Notes: generated by a model not told the origin, from the letters alone. A stretch of 64,000 nucleotides of DNA from Dongia deserti (GCF_003574735.1 NZ_QORW01000019.1:1-64000); one strand, 5' to 3'. Shown: positions 44,104-53,726, numbered from the stretch's first letter. Program-made: numbers and translations.

Positions 44104-45282
44104 ATGTACGAATCCTTCTTCGGCCTGAGAGAGAAACCGTTTTCGCTGCTGCCGGATCCGGACTTCCTGTTCATGAGCAGCAAGCACTCGCTTGCGCTCA
44201 GCATCCTGGAATACAGCTTGGCCGGGCAGGCCGGGTTCTGCGCCATCACCGGGGATATCGGATCGGGCAAGACGACGCTGATCCGCTCGCTGCTTCGGCG
44301 GATCGGGCGCGACGTCACGCTGGGTCTCATTTCCAACACTCACACCGGGCTGACGGACATCACCGCGTGGGCGCTGGCGTCCTTCGGCCGCGGAACGAAT
44401 GCCCAGACCGACGCGGAGATCTACCAGGAGCTGATGCATTTCCTGATCGAGGAATATGCCGGCGGGCGGCGCTGTATCCTCGTAGTCGACGAGGCACAGA
44501 ACTTGACGGTGGAAGCGCTGGAGGAGCTGCGTCTCCTGTCCAACATCAACTCGGACAAGGATCTGCTGCTGCAGATCATCCTGGTCGGGCAGCCGGAGCT
44601 GTTGATGAAGCTGAAGAGCCCGGAGCTCACCCAGTTCGCCCAGCGCATCAGCATCTCCTACCATCTGACGCCGTTGAACTATCTCGATACGCGGCGCTAT
44701 ATCCGCCACCGGCTAGAGGTCGCGGGGGCCGACCGCCCCATCTTCACCGACACGGCGATCGGCGCGGTCCAGTTCTTCTCTGGCGGCGTTCCGCGCGTGA
44801 TCAATTCGATCTGCGACATGGCGATGGTCTATGGTTTGGCGGACAACAGGACCGACATCGACCTCGACATCGTTCTGCGCGTGATCGCCGACCGCCAGGC
44901 GAGCGGTGTCTCGCCCTTCATCCGCGAGGAACGGGCAGACGATCCAATGGTGGTTGCGGAGATCACGGCCATGGTGCGCGAAGCGGTGGAACTGCGCGCC
45001 GTGCCGGGCGAGAACGACCCATCAACCGGTTCCCCGCGCGCATCCGACCTGGCGCTGGACGAAGAGCCGGCGCTCGATGAGAGGGCGCGCTTTAACGGAC
45101 ACGTGGCGGTGGACGACTACGCCCGGCTGGAGGTTCCGCAGGCCGGCCCGAATCAAGGCTATGGCGATCTGCGGATCGATGCGCTGTCATTGAACGACTA
45201 CCGGACCGAGCCGAAGCGCGGCGAGGCCAACGAATCCCAGCGTCCCTCCTGGTTCCGAAGGACGTTCAGGCGAACGAGCTGA
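44104..45282 (+). CDS. ExeA-like AAA ATPase of EPS loci
   Basis: The 392-residue protein begins MYESFFGLREKPFSLLPDPDFLF, the hallmark of ExeA-like ATPases, which also occur beside exosortase-type EPS genes. Walker A is GDIGSGKTT near residue 46, Walker B is CILVVDEAQNL near 125, and sensor-type sequence is VGQPELLMKL. The C-terminal 100 residues are acidic and low in hydrophobicity. It lies 39 nt after the BY-kinase-like gene. Its role in polysaccharide secretion is not known in detail; it may remodel the envelope complex. A 17 nt tail-to-tail overlap joins it to the next gene on the minus strand. Confidence 0.83.
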   Translation: MYESFFGLREKPFSLLPDPDFLFMSSKHSLALSILEYSLAGQAGFCAITGDIGSGKTTLIRSLLRRIGRDVTLGLISNTHTGLTDITAWALASFGRGTNAQTDAEIYQELMHFLIEEYAGGRRCILVVDEAQNLTVEALEELRLLSNINSDKDLLLQIILVGQPELLMKLKSPELTQFAQRISISYHLTPLNYLDTRRYIRHRLEVAGADRPIFTDTAIGAVQFFSGGVPRVINSICDMAMVYGLADNRTDIDLDIVLRVIADRQASGVSPFIREERADDPMVVAEITAMVREAVELRAVPGENDPSTGSPRASDLALDEEPALDERARFNGHVAVDDYARLEVPQAGPNQGYGDLRIDALSLNDYRTEPKRGEANESQRPSWFRRTFRRTS

Positions 45283-46429
45283 GTTCGCGTTGCTGCGCGC
45301 TATGTTCCGCGGTCACGCTCCGATAGACCTCCGAAATCGCCGCGACGCTGGCCTCCATGGAGAACAGGGCGCGGCAGCGCGCCACCGCGGCTGCGCCGTA
45401 GCGGCTCCGCAGAGCGTCATCCGTCACCAGTGTGCGCAGGGCGCCGACGAAGCCGTCGAAGTCGTCCGGATCGACCAGCAAGCCGGTTTCACCAGCGACC
45501 ACGGCCTCGGGCACGCCGGCAACCGCGGTGGCCAGCACGGGGACCCCGCAAGCCATCGCCTCGACGACGATGCGCGGGAAGGCCTCCTTGTCGCGTTTGG
45601 AGGGCAGGACCAGGATATCAAGCGAGCGCAGCACGTCGGGCACATCCGAACGCGGACCGATATAGTGGTACCGGCCGGTGATTCCTTCCTCCTTGGCCAA
45701 ATCCTGCAGCTCCCTGGCCTTTTCGCCGCCGCTGAAATCGTTGCCTGCCAGCAGCACCTTGACATTAAGCCCCTCGCGCGCCAGCCGGCCCGCCGCCTGT
45801 ATCACCCACTCGGGACGCTTGCGGTCCACCAGGTTGCTGATGAATCCGATATTGATCGGGCCTTCTCGCCGGTTGGTCGCCGGATAGAACACCGAGAGAT
45901 CGACTCCGTTGTAGATGACGGAGCTCGCCGGCAGATCCACGCCATCAAAGCGCCGCTGGTTGTTCGCCGCGACGAAGACGATGTGGGAAGCAAGGCGCCG
46001 CAACAGCCAATCGATCCAGCGCTGCGGCAGTTGCTGATGCACTTGCCAGACCACCGGAATTCTCTTGGGGCGGGCCGCCAAGCCCCATGCGAGGGCGCTC
46101 GATTCGTCGTGAACATGAATGATGTCGGGCGAAGCAGACTTGAGAAAACGCCGCGCAGCGCGGAACAGCGTGATTCGCTTGGCGATCCGCTGCAGCCGGT
46201 TGCCGTCGCCGGGGTTGGGCGTATAGGGCAGGCCCTGGCTCTCCATCAACGGCACCACGTCGATCCCGATCGTGCGGTGGTAGTCGAGCGGCGGGCCGGC
46301 GCTGTTGCAGATGCTCAGCGTTTTCCACTCACCGCTGGAATCGAGAGCTTTGGCAAGCAAGGCTCCGGTGATCACCGATCCGCCGAGGCCGTCACGCGAA
46401 TGAGTCACCAGAACTGTCTGCATGGTCAC
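45266..46429 (-). CDS. glycosyltransferase family 4
   Basis: The 387-residue GT-B enzyme has the N-terminal loop SRDGLGGSVITGALLAKAL. The C-terminal part has the E-x7-E region KEAFPRIVVEAMACGVPVLA and NIGFISNLVDRKRPEWVI. It starts with GTG at 46429, overlapping the stop of the GT2 gene (GTGA), with GAGG 7 nt upstream; an ATG at 46423 is an alternative. The sugar it adds is unknown. It pairs with the GT2 gene in a two-gene minus-strand operon. Confidence 0.82.
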   Translation of the reverse strand: MTMQTVLVTHSRDGLGGSVITGALLAKALDSSGEWKTLSICNSAGPPLDYHRTIGIDVVPLMESQGLPYTPNPGDGNRLQRIAKRITLFRAARRFLKSASPDIIHVHDESSALAWGLAARPKRIPVVWQVHQQLPQRWIDWLLRRLASHIVFVAANNQRRFDGVDLPASSVIYNGVDLSVFYPATNRREGPINIGFISNLVDRKRPEWVIQAAGRLAREGLNVKVLLAGNDFSGGEKARELQDLAKEEGITGRYHYIGPRSDVPDVLRSLDILVLPSKRDKEAFPRIVVEAMACGVPVLATAVAGVPEAVVAGETGLLVDPDDFDGFVGALRTLVTDDALRSRYGAAAVARCRALFSMEASVAAISEVYRSVTAEHSAQQRELSSFA

Positions 46430-47304
46430 AAGCCCACCTCGATCACCCGTTTCTTGGTCATTCGCAATCGCCGCCCGAGCGCTTCACGCGGGCCAAGCAA
46501 GCGCACCAGCTTCGCGGCCCACAAGAGCCGGCCGACCAAGGAGCCGGCATTCCGCCATCTGATGCCGAGCGCGACCGCAGTCAAGTCTCGACGGTTGATC
46601 GACGGCATTGCGGCGGCGTGCTTGGCGATAAAGGCTTCGATGCCGACCGCGCGGCGCAGGCTCGGGGTGGAGATGCGATCGCCTTCATGTTCGCGCCACT
46701 CGACGGTCAGGTCCTTCACCACGCAATATTCGAAGCCGTGCGAGATCATGCGGATCAGGAAGTCCCAATCGTTGAACACCGGCAGGGCGGGGTCGAATCC
46801 GCCAAGGCATTCGAACGCCGAGCGGCGGATCACGAGATTGCTTCCGGTCATCCCGAAGTTCTTATCGAACAGCTGCTTCCGGATCGCTTCGCGTGGGGGC
46901 ATGATGATCGGCTGGGTGCTGCCGTCATGCTTGATGCGGCAGAGGCCTGAAATGACGGCGTCGGCGCCCGTGCGATCGAGTTCCGCCATGGCAGACGCCA
47001 GATATTCCGGACGCCAGACATCGTCGTCATCGAGGAAGGCGAGGAGCTCAGCCGTGCTTGCCGCTGCTCCAGCATTGCGCGAACCGGATGCTCCGGGATT
47101 GGATCTGTTCAATATCCGCCGCAGAGGAATCTCGGTGCGCAACGCCGACACTTGCACGATCGCTGCGGTAGGACCATCATCGAGATCGTCCACCACCATG
47201 ATCTCGGCCGGAGCCAGCGATTGCTGTAAGGCGCTGCCAAGCGAGCGGGATAAATGGCCCGGTCGCCCATGGGTCGGAATGATGCATGCGACTTTCGAAA
47301 GCAA
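46426..47304 (-). CDS. glycosyltransferase family 2
   Basis: The 292-residue GT-A enzyme has the family start VACIIPTHGRPGHLSRSLGSAL and the metal-binding acidic motif AFLDDDDVWRP. The acceptor-side acidic motif is FNDWDFLIR. It begins with TTG at 47304, with AAGGA about 8 nt upstream. A 4-nt overlap joins it to the following GT4. It should transfer one sugar of the repeat unit on the cytoplasmic side. Specificity cannot be read. Confidence 0.8.
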   Translation of the reverse strand: MLSKVACIIPTHGRPGHLSRSLGSALQQSLAPAEIMVVDDLDDGPTAAIVQVSALRTEIPLRRILNRSNPGASGSRNAGAAASTAELLAFLDDDDVWRPEYLASAMAELDRTGADAVISGLCRIKHDGSTQPIIMPPREAIRKQLFDKNFGMTGSNLVIRRSAFECLGGFDPALPVFNDWDFLIRMISHGFEYCVVKDLTVEWREHEGDRISTPSLRRAVGIEAFIAKHAAAMPSINRRDLTAVALGIRWRNAGSLVGRLLWAAKLVRLLGPREALGRRLRMTKKRVIEVGL

Positions 47305-47534
47305 TCGCTATTCCTTCGCCATGAAATCCAAGCTGCGAGAGCAAGTGCTCCAAGTCGGGCTGGACGATAACAGAACGCTTTTCCCGATCAATAGTTCAAG
47401 TAGCACGGGTTTGCGTGCTCAAACTTTATTTGTTCGTAGTCATGTATTCGTGTGACTATTCTGTGTCATGAACCGCTGATAAAGCTCTCGACATCCATCC
47501 ATGATGTCGAGGCGTCGCGGGTCACAGAGATGTC

Positions 47535-48377
47535 GTGTTGTCGATCCCAACGATGGGCATTATCAAGCGCGCCATGGAGTGGATGAATCCGAAACCCGAA
47601 TTGATGACCAGCGTCGTGCGGACCAAGATCATCGTCGTAAGCCTGGCTGACGCGGAAGAGCGCCGCAGTCGATTCCGGGAGCGCGCGCAGAATGCGCCTG
47701 TCGCCTGGGACTTCTATCCAGCGCGCACCAGTCTGCATCCTGCGCTGAGCTACGATGAGCAGGCGGCCATCGTCGCCAAAGGGCGGCCGTTGCGTGCCGC
47801 CGAACTCGGTTGCTTCTCTAGCCACTACGCCGCCTGGGAAGACCTGCAGTCCGACGAGGCCGATCAGTACGTGGTGCTGGAGGACGACGTCATCGTCGAT
47901 TGGACGTTTCTGTCCAAGCTGGCCGAGATCGCGCTCACAGAGATGGGCATCAACTATCTGCGCCTGTACTACAAGTTTCCGACCACCACGGCGGTGGTCA
48001 GGGAGGACTTCATCGAGCGGGCGCGCTCGATTGTGGAGCTGGGTGGGCCTGCTTATGGCACGCAGGGCTATGCCATCACCAAGGCCGGCGCGAAGGTCTT
48101 CCTCGATCATTGCCGCACCGTGACCAGGCCCATCGACGATGAAATGGATCGCGCGTGGGTGCACGGCCAACCCAATCTTGCCGTGTTCCCGTTTCCGGTC
48201 ATGGAGGAGTTCTCAGGCTCGACCATTGGTAATGCCCGGTTCGAAAAGTTCGACGTGCCGCAGCACCTGAAGCTGAAAAGGCTCGTGCATTACCGCGTCG
48301 AGCGGCTGCGGCGGGACGCATCAAAAGCAATCCGGCGCTTCCAGCGCTTTTGGGAGAGGCAGCTCTCGAAGACATGA
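47535..48377 (+). CDS. glycosyltransferase family 25
   Basis: The roughly 280-residue protein matches family 25 (LPS/EPS galactosyl- or glucosyltransferases). The start of the fold is KIIVVSLADAEERRSRFRERA, then ELGCFSSHYAAWEDLQ, the acidic motif VVLEDDVIVD and AYGTQGYAITKAGAKVFLDH. The GTG at 47535 has an AGAGA site; the ATG at 47553 would shorten it by 6 residues. The C-terminal basic stretch (RYRVERLRRDASKAIRRFQRF-like) may bind the membrane surface. It begins a three-gene plus-strand operon with the pyruvyl transferase and a GT2. Confidence 0.82.
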   Translation: MLSIPTMGIIKRAMEWMNPKPELMTSVVRTKIIVVSLADAEERRSRFRERAQNAPVAWDFYPARTSLHPALSYDEQAAIVAKGRPLRAAELGCFSSHYAAWEDLQSDEADQYVVLEDDVIVDWTFLSKLAEIALTEMGINYLRLYYKFPTTTAVVREDFIERARSIVELGGPAYGTQGYAITKAGAKVFLDHCRTVTRPIDDEMDRAWVHGQPNLAVFPFPVMEEFSGSTIGNARFEKFDVPQHLKLKRLVHYRVERLRRDASKAIRRFQRFWERQLSKT

Positions 48378-48426
48378 AGTCAGGGGGAGGGAAACCGGCA
48401 AGGCAGAGCAAACGTCACGGAGCGCC

Positions 48427-49431
48427 ATGCCCAGTTTGAATGCACAACTCAGCAAGCGGATCGACGAGACCCTGACACCGCTGATCGCCGGTCGTTCGGA
48501 GCGAATCTGCATCATCGACCCGCCGGGCTATGCCAATGTGGGAGACAGCGCGATCTTCCTTGGTGAGCTCGCCTTCCTGCGGCGGAATTTCCCCGGGGCG
48601 CGGATCGACTTCTTCGACACCGTGAACTACACGCCGGCCTGCGACCGGTTCATCCGGGACTCGTCCATCATCCTTCTGCAGGGCGGCGGGAATTTCGGCG
48701 AGATCTGGCCGCGTCATCATGCCATACGGATGGAGATCCTTAACCGCTTTCCGGGCAAGCCGATCGTGCAGTTCCCACAGAGCATTTCCTTTACAACTCA
48801 AGCCGGCATCGAAGCGACGGCGCGCGCCATCGAGCGACAGGGCAACTTCACGCTGCTGGTGCGCGATCGCAGGAGCCAGGCCTTTGCCGAGCAGAACTTT
48901 ACATGCGCCACGGTCCCATGCCCCGACATGGCCTTTGCACTCGGCGATATCCAGCGCGAACCGGCCTCGCTCGATTTCTTATGCCTGCTGCGTCAGGACA
49001 AGGAAATGGTGACGGACCATCCCAGGCTGCTGAAAATCCTGAGTGGGCTTGGGGGCTCGCTGGACGTCGCGGACTGGATCGAGGCGCCGAACTCGCGACT
49101 CGGTCAACGGGACAAGGCGCTGGGCGCGACGTGGCGACGGCATCCCTGGACCATCGGCTTGACGCGCTCCTTCGCATTCAGTGTGCGCGAGCGCTATGCG
49201 CGGGAGCGGCTCGCCTTCGGGCTCGGCCTTCTGAGCAAAGGATCGATGGTCATCACCGACCGGCTGCACGCTCATGTTCTCTGTTGCCTGCTCGGCGTCC
49301 GGCACCTGCTGTTCGACTCCCTGGACGGCAAGGTGTCCGCCCTTTACGAGGCATGGACCAAGGACACGCAACATGCGCGACTCGTCAGTTCCGTCGATCA
49401 GGTCGCGGGATTGGTATATGACTTCCGATAG
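48427..49431 (+). CDS. polysaccharide pyruvyl transferase (ExoV-like)
   Basis: The 334-residue protein is of the polysaccharide pyruvyl transferase family, which adds ketal-linked pyruvate from phosphoenolpyruvate to sugars in the repeat unit. The family sequences GYANVGDSAIFLGELAFLRR, IILLQGGGNFGEIWPRHH, PCPDMAFALG and VITDRLHAHVLCCLLG are clear. It lies in the cytoplasm, acting on lipid-linked sugar. It predicts that the polymer is acidic. The start has GGAG 4 nt upstream. The gene overlaps the following GT2 by 14 nt. Confidence 0.85.
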   Translation: MPSLNAQLSKRIDETLTPLIAGRSERICIIDPPGYANVGDSAIFLGELAFLRRNFPGARIDFFDTVNYTPACDRFIRDSSIILLQGGGNFGEIWPRHHAIRMEILNRFPGKPIVQFPQSISFTTQAGIEATARAIERQGNFTLLVRDRRSQAFAEQNFTCATVPCPDMAFALGDIQREPASLDFLCLLRQDKEMVTDHPRLLKILSGLGGSLDVADWIEAPNSRLGQRDKALGATWRRHPWTIGLTRSFAFSVRERYARERLAFGLGLLSKGSMVITDRLHAHVLCCLLGVRHLLFDSLDGKVSALYEAWTKDTQHARLVSSVDQVAGLVYDFR

Positions 49432-50392
49432 GCCGGATCTGTCGATCGTTATATGCACGCGCAACCGCGCCGATCAGCTGCGCGGTACGCTCGACTCCCT
49501 GATGGCGATGAGGACGGCGCGCGCGTGGGAAGCCATCCTGATCGACAACGCCTCGACTGATGGCACTGCCGACAAGATCCGCCGCGCCAGCGAGATCGAA
49601 CCGCGTATTCGCTATTTCCGCGAGGAACGCATCGGCCTTGGCGCGGCGCGCGATCGCGGCTGGCGCGAAGCGCGGAGCGATCTCGTCACCTTGACCGACG
49701 ACGATTGCTATGTTGCCGAGGACTACGTCGATGCTATCCTCGCCGCCTTCGACGGGCGGCCGGATATCGGCGTTCTGGGTGGACGCATCCTGCTGTTCGA
49801 TCCAGCTGATGCCCGCGTGACCATTGACGAGCGCGACTATGCGGTGGAGATCGCGCCTTACTCCTTTGTGATCGCCGGTGCCATCAAGGGCGCCAACCTG
49901 TCGTTCCGGCGCGAGGCCTTGCAGGCGATCGGCGGCTTCGATCCCGAGCTTGGGGCGGGCACGCCGTTTCCATGCGAGGACATCGACGCGGTCGCTGCAG
50001 TTTTGTGGGCGGGCTTCAAGGGGCGCTACGATCCGCGGCCACTGGTGCGGCATCATCATCGGCGGCGCCCTCCGGACGTGCCACGCCTCAGGGCCGGCTA
50101 TGATCGCGGTCGCGGCGCCTACTATGCCAAGTTCCTGTTGCGGCCCGAATGCCGGCGCGCCTATGCGGCGGGATGGCTGGGCGAAGTGCGCAACAACTTG
50201 GACCGCGCCGGCCTGGCCCAGTTGTCCCGGGAGCTTCGCGCGGCTGCTGCTTATCTCAGGTCCCGCCGGAAGATGATGCCGCTGATTGCCCTCACGCTGC
50301 CGGCGTTGGCGCTCTACGGAACCGCAGCGTTGGCAACTGGCGCTCGCGCCGTGCTGAAGCCCAGAACAAGTCGCGCCACGGCGGAACTCTAG
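49418..50392 (+). CDS. glycosyltransferase family 2 (ExoU/ExoW-like)
   Basis: The 324-residue GT-A enzyme has the start DLSIVICTRNRADQLRGTLDSL, the acidic motif VTLTDDDCYVAEDY and the acceptor region NLSFRREALQAIGGFDPELG, followed by EDIDAVAAVLW. A hydrophobic C-terminal stretch (about 285-310) may anchor it. The ATG at 49418 lies inside the previous gene; upstream starts would overlap it deeply. It meets the next gene tail to tail with a 4-nt overlap. Confidence 0.83.
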   Translation: MTSDRPDLSIVICTRNRADQLRGTLDSLMAMRTARAWEAILIDNASTDGTADKIRRASEIEPRIRYFREERIGLGAARDRGWREARSDLVTLTDDDCYVAEDYVDAILAAFDGRPDIGVLGGRILLFDPADARVTIDERDYAVEIAPYSFVIAGAIKGANLSFRREALQAIGGFDPELGAGTPFPCEDIDAVAAVLWAGFKGRYDPRPLVRHHHRRRPPDVPRLRAGYDRGRGAYYAKFLLRPECRRAYAAGWLGEVRNNLDRAGLAQLSRELRAAAAYLRSRRKMMPLIALTLPALALYGTAALATGARAVLKPRTSRATAEL

Positions 50393-51351
50393 CTCGGGCG
50401 GCGGCGCAGGATGGATCGCAGCCGGCGGGCTGCATAAGCACCCGTACGAGTCGATAGACCGGCAAGCACGAGGAAACGCAGCGGATCCTCCTGGGCATAG
50501 AAGCCGCGCCAGAACGCGCGGTCGACCTTCCGCTCCTTCGCTGCATAGAGCGCATACAGATAGACTTCGAGATTGAACAGCCTCCGGAGCAGCGGGCGAA
50601 CCGGCTCCGGGGCGTCGGGCAGCATCGTGGTAATAGTCTCGCACAGGCAGTGCCGCGTGTCGGTCGAATTCCTGTGCGTCACCATGTTGACGGCATCACG
50701 GTGATAGATTGCCATCGTGCCGGGCGCCGCTATCACCGGCGCATCGCGCGCCACGCGCAGCCAGAGATCCTTGTCTCCGCCGCGCGAGCAACGGCCGGCA
50801 GGGAACAGCCCCGCATCGATCAGGGTTTGCCGCCGAAATGCTGATGCCGAGGTCCAAACCGGGCATTCCTTGAGCTCTAGCCAAGTCGCCAGCAAGGCTG
50901 GGAAATCCAGCAGCCGGGCATCGTCCCGACCGATACGGCTCGTATAACGGTCCGGTTCCTCCCGGCCATCCGGCCAGACGTTCGAATAACCCGAGAAGAT
51001 GCCGCCGATACGATCCGGTGCCTCGGCTCGCGCGATAGTCGTACGGATGGCGGCGAGATGATTGGGCGCCCAAGCGTCGTCGGCATCTAGGAAAGCAACC
51101 CATTCTGATTGGGCGCGCAGGATCGCCATGTTGCGCGCAGCATAGCCGCCGGGCCCGGGTTCAGACCGGCGCAGAATCGTCAGTCGTTCGTCTCGATACC
51201 GTACGACCTCGTCCAGTCCGCCGTCAGTGGAGGCATCGTCCACGACGAATATCTCGGCCGGCGGTTCGGTCTGGTCGAATACGGATTGAAGCGCGCGCGC
51301 GATGTGCGGACGCTTGTTGTAGATGGGGATGACGACAGCGAAATCCGACAC
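50389..51351 (-). CDS. glycosyltransferase family 2, paralogue A
   Basis: The 320-residue GT-A enzyme starts FAVVIPIYNKRPHIARALQSV and contains GPGGYAARNMAILRA, WVAFLDADDAW and AGRCSRGGDKDLWLRVA. These segments recur nearly unchanged in the protein encoded at 52255-53310, so the two are duplicates. It starts with GTG at 51351 without a clear ribosome site. A 184-nt gap separates it from the upstream acetyltransferase gene. The sugar it adds is unknown. Confidence 0.8.
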   Translation of the reverse strand: MSDFAVVIPIYNKRPHIARALQSVFDQTEPPAEIFVVDDASTDGGLDEVVRYRDERLTILRRSEPGPGGYAARNMAILRAQSEWVAFLDADDAWAPNHLAAIRTTIARAEAPDRIGGIFSGYSNVWPDGREEPDRYTSRIGRDDARLLDFPALLATWLELKECPVWTSASAFRRQTLIDAGLFPAGRCSRGGDKDLWLRVARDAPVIAAPGTMAIYHRDAVNMVTHRNSTDTRHCLCETITTMLPDAPEPVRPLLRRLFNLEVYLYALYAAKERKVDRAFWRGFYAQEDPLRFLVLAGLSTRTGAYAARRLRSILRRRPS

Positions 51352-51535
51352 GAGAGCGGGCGATCAATTGTGCGTGGTGATACCGGGGAGCACGGCCAAT
51401 AGCCAGCCGTAATGACCGGAATAAACAGTCGCCACCGGTCTTGGTTCCGATGAAAGCCCGCATTCTTGTGACATCTCGGTTGACGAACGCGGAGCCACGC
51501 TGTGTCAGGTCCCGCGAGATCGTGGTCGGTTGCCG

Positions 51536-52258
51536 TCAGTGTGGAGCGACATCCTCGCGTGCCGCTGGCGCCGTACGGGCCTGTCTGTTGATGTAGCCGG
51601 CTGAGCCCTTGAGCGACAGAACCTTTGCGGGTATTCCGCCAACAACCGCATTCTCGGGCACATCCTTGGTCACCACGGCGTTCGCTCCGATGACCGCGCC
51701 GTTGCCGATCCTGATACGCCCGATGATCTTCGCGCCGGAGGCGATGAAGACACGATCGCCCACGATCGGAGAGCCCATGAGGGCGCCGCGATTATGTTGC
51801 CCCAGCATGATGCCGTGCGTGAGGTTGACGTTGCTGCCGATGATGGCGTCGCCGTTCACGTAGACGCCGCCGAACCTGTTAATGAAGAGGCCCGGGCCGA
51901 TCACCGTGTATTCGGGAATGACGATCCCGTATTTGTATCTGCAGCGCAGGAGGATGTATTTCACCAGAAGATACAGGCTCCACTTCGCCCACCGCTGGAC
52001 CCTGAGATAGCCGCAGGTTCTCATCCACACCGTGTACTTATATCCGGGCGTGAACAGGAAGTGGCGAAGGAAGGATTTGATGTCCGACTTACCAGCGTAG
52101 CGGAAGAGATCGGCCTTGAGCAGACTCTTAAGTTCTTGGAAAGTGCGCGCGCAGCCTGCCGTATGCGGTTTGGCAAGCTCGTCCAGCGATAGAGACTCGT
52201 CAGGAGGTCCGGAATCGTCGGTGATTGTCGACGCGTCTGCGGATGGCAGTTGTGTCAT
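51536..52258 (-). CDS. serine acetyltransferase-like left-handed beta-helix acyltransferase
   Basis: The 240-residue protein has a hydrophilic N-terminus of about 45 residues and a helical linker. A hexapeptide-repeat domain follows (about 115-225), with INRFGGVYVNGDAIIGSNVNL, LTHGIMLGQHNRG, IGNGAVIGANAVVTKDVPEN and GIPAKVL. This closely resembles CysE and the EPS acetyltransferases. In this setting it most likely O-acetylates a sugar of the repeat unit with acetyl-CoA. Catalytic His is in LTHGIML. It is coupled to the upstream GT2 by an ATGA overlap. Confidence 0.82.
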   Translation of the reverse strand: MTQLPSADASTITDDSGPPDESLSLDELAKPHTAGCARTFQELKSLLKADLFRYAGKSDIKSFLRHFLFTPGYKYTVWMRTCGYLRVQRWAKWSLYLLVKYILLRCRYKYGIVIPEYTVIGPGLFINRFGGVYVNGDAIIGSNVNLTHGIMLGQHNRGALMGSPIVGDRVFIASGAKIIGRIRIGNGAVIGANAVVTKDVPENAVVGGIPAKVLSLKGSAGYINRQARTAPAAREDVAPH

Positions 52259-53310
52259 GATGAGCCCCCTTGGTGGTAGCTGGAACGCGAATCCGCTGCC
52301 GGCTCTATCGGAGCGGCAACGGTTCGGCGCGATGCTGCCTCTAGGCGCTGGCGGCGCATGCGAGGATGGAAATGCAGCAAGGGGCGCAAGGCGAGATCGG
52401 TGAGCCTGCTCGATAGGGTGGCGAGAACTAGGTATCGGACCGGGTTCTCGGTTGCGAAGAAGCCTTGCCACGCCATTTTATCGAGCCCGGCGGTCTTGAT
52501 CGTGCGGATGGCGTATTTGTAGACCTCGAGATTGAAGACCTTGCGCAGCAAACTCTCGGTCGCAGCCGAGCCGTACGGCAGCATCGCTTCGATGCTCTGG
52601 CACATGCAGTGGCGCTCATTCGCCGACGTCCTGCCGGTGACCATGTTGACGGAGTCTTTGTAGTAGATTGCGCTGATCCTAGGATCGAGCGCTGTCACAC
52701 CGAGGGTGGCGATCCTGAACCACATGTCCTTGTCGCCGCCGCGGGTGCATCGGCCGGCCGGGAACAATCCGGCCTTGACGAGTGCATCCTTCCGGCACGC
52801 CGCGGCGGAGGTCCACACCGGTGAGCCGCCGACCGCCAGCCACGTGGAGAGGAACTGACCGAAATCCAGGAACGCCACTGCGGATCCTTTCCGGGAACGG
52901 CTGTAGATGTCCGGCTCCTCCCTACCGCCCGGATAGATGTTGCGATAGCCGGTCGCCACGCAAACGAGTTCCTCCGCCTGTCTGCTCGAGCGGATTGCCT
53001 CCGCAATGTCTTCGAGATGATGTGGCAGCCATTCATCGTCAGCGTCGAGAAAGGCCACCCATTCTTCACTGGCGCGCTCGATGGCAAAGTTCCGTGCGGC
53101 GTAGCCCCCAGGCCCGGGCTGACCGCGCCGATGCAGCTGGATACGACGGTCTTCAAGACTCTGAACGTACTCGTAGCTACCATCGGTGGAACCATCGTCG
53201 ACGACGATGATCTCCTGCGGTGCGAGCGTTTGCGAGAGGATGGAGCGGATCGCACGATCGACATGCGGTCGCTTGTTGTACAGCGGTATGACGACTGAGA
53301 ACCGTGCCAC
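52255..53310 (-). CDS. glycosyltransferase family 2, paralogue B
   Basis: The 351-residue GT-A enzyme has FSVVIPLYNKRPHVDRAIRSI, GPGGYAARNFAIERA, WVAFLDADDEWLPHHL and AGRCTRGGDKDMWFRIA, in the same order and spacing as paralogue A at 50389-51351. An extra C-terminal tail of about 30 basic residues distinguishes it. The GTG start at 53310 lacks a strong ribosome site. An 18-nt tandem repeat lies 50-85 nt upstream. It heads the operon with the acetyltransferase. Confidence 0.81.
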   Translation of the reverse strand: MARFSVVIPLYNKRPHVDRAIRSILSQTLAPQEIIVVDDGSTDGSYEYVQSLEDRRIQLHRRGQPGPGGYAARNFAIERASEEWVAFLDADDEWLPHHLEDIAEAIRSSRQAEELVCVATGYRNIYPGGREEPDIYSRSRKGSAVAFLDFGQFLSTWLAVGGSPVWTSAAACRKDALVKAGLFPAGRCTRGGDKDMWFRIATLGVTALDPRISAIYYKDSVNMVTGRTSANERHCMCQSIEAMLPYGSAATESLLRKVFNLEVYKYAIRTIKTAGLDKMAWQGFFATENPVRYLVLATLSSRLTDLALRPLLHFHPRMRRQRLEAASRRTVAAPIEPAADSRSSYHQGGSS

Positions 53311-53726
53311 AGCAAAACCATTGGTCTGTTGTCCAGCGCGGCTCGACCTGCAGAAATAGTCTCAACAGCCGCAGTCATCTCAACAGCCGCAATCATACAT
53401 AGAACCAGACTACCGATGCTAGAATGTTCGCGGCGCGAGATGGTGATATTGCACAGACGAGGCGCGTGCGAAATTGAATTTTCGTGCTGGAGCGCGTGCC
53501 ATGATGTCGCTCTGGCGCAGGCATCGGTGACATTTCGAAAACATCGCGCAGCATCGTCATTTGCACATGAGTCTCTCGGCGTTGAACCATCTGCGCGTGC
53601 GTGTTAGCTAGGTCGCCGCATCGCTGACGACGCCATATCCCCAGAGGTCGATTTTTGGTAGGAGATCTTTCGACGTCCGCGCGCTCGCTGCCAGCGGATT
53701 CATCCGACGCACAGCCGGAGGCGACC
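53311..53726. other. divergent intergenic region between GT2 and GT4 genes
   Basis: The 416-nt gap carries promoters for both flanking genes. It contains a tandem 18-nt repeat at 53360-53395. No gene is supported. The GT4 frame is open from about 53655, but its best start is at 53727. Confidence 0.45.
53360..53395. repeat. two tandem copies of an 18-nt unit
   Basis: TCTCAACAGCCGCAGTCA (53360-53377) is followed directly by TCTCAACAGCCGCAATCA (53378-53395), with a single difference. The spacing of 18 nt and the promoter-proximal position suggest a regulator site or a recent slippage duplication. Confidence 0.5.

Noticed and set aside
45290-47455. 721-codon open frame on the plus strand
   Set aside because: It is the complement of two clear glycosyltransferase genes and has no recognisable motif.
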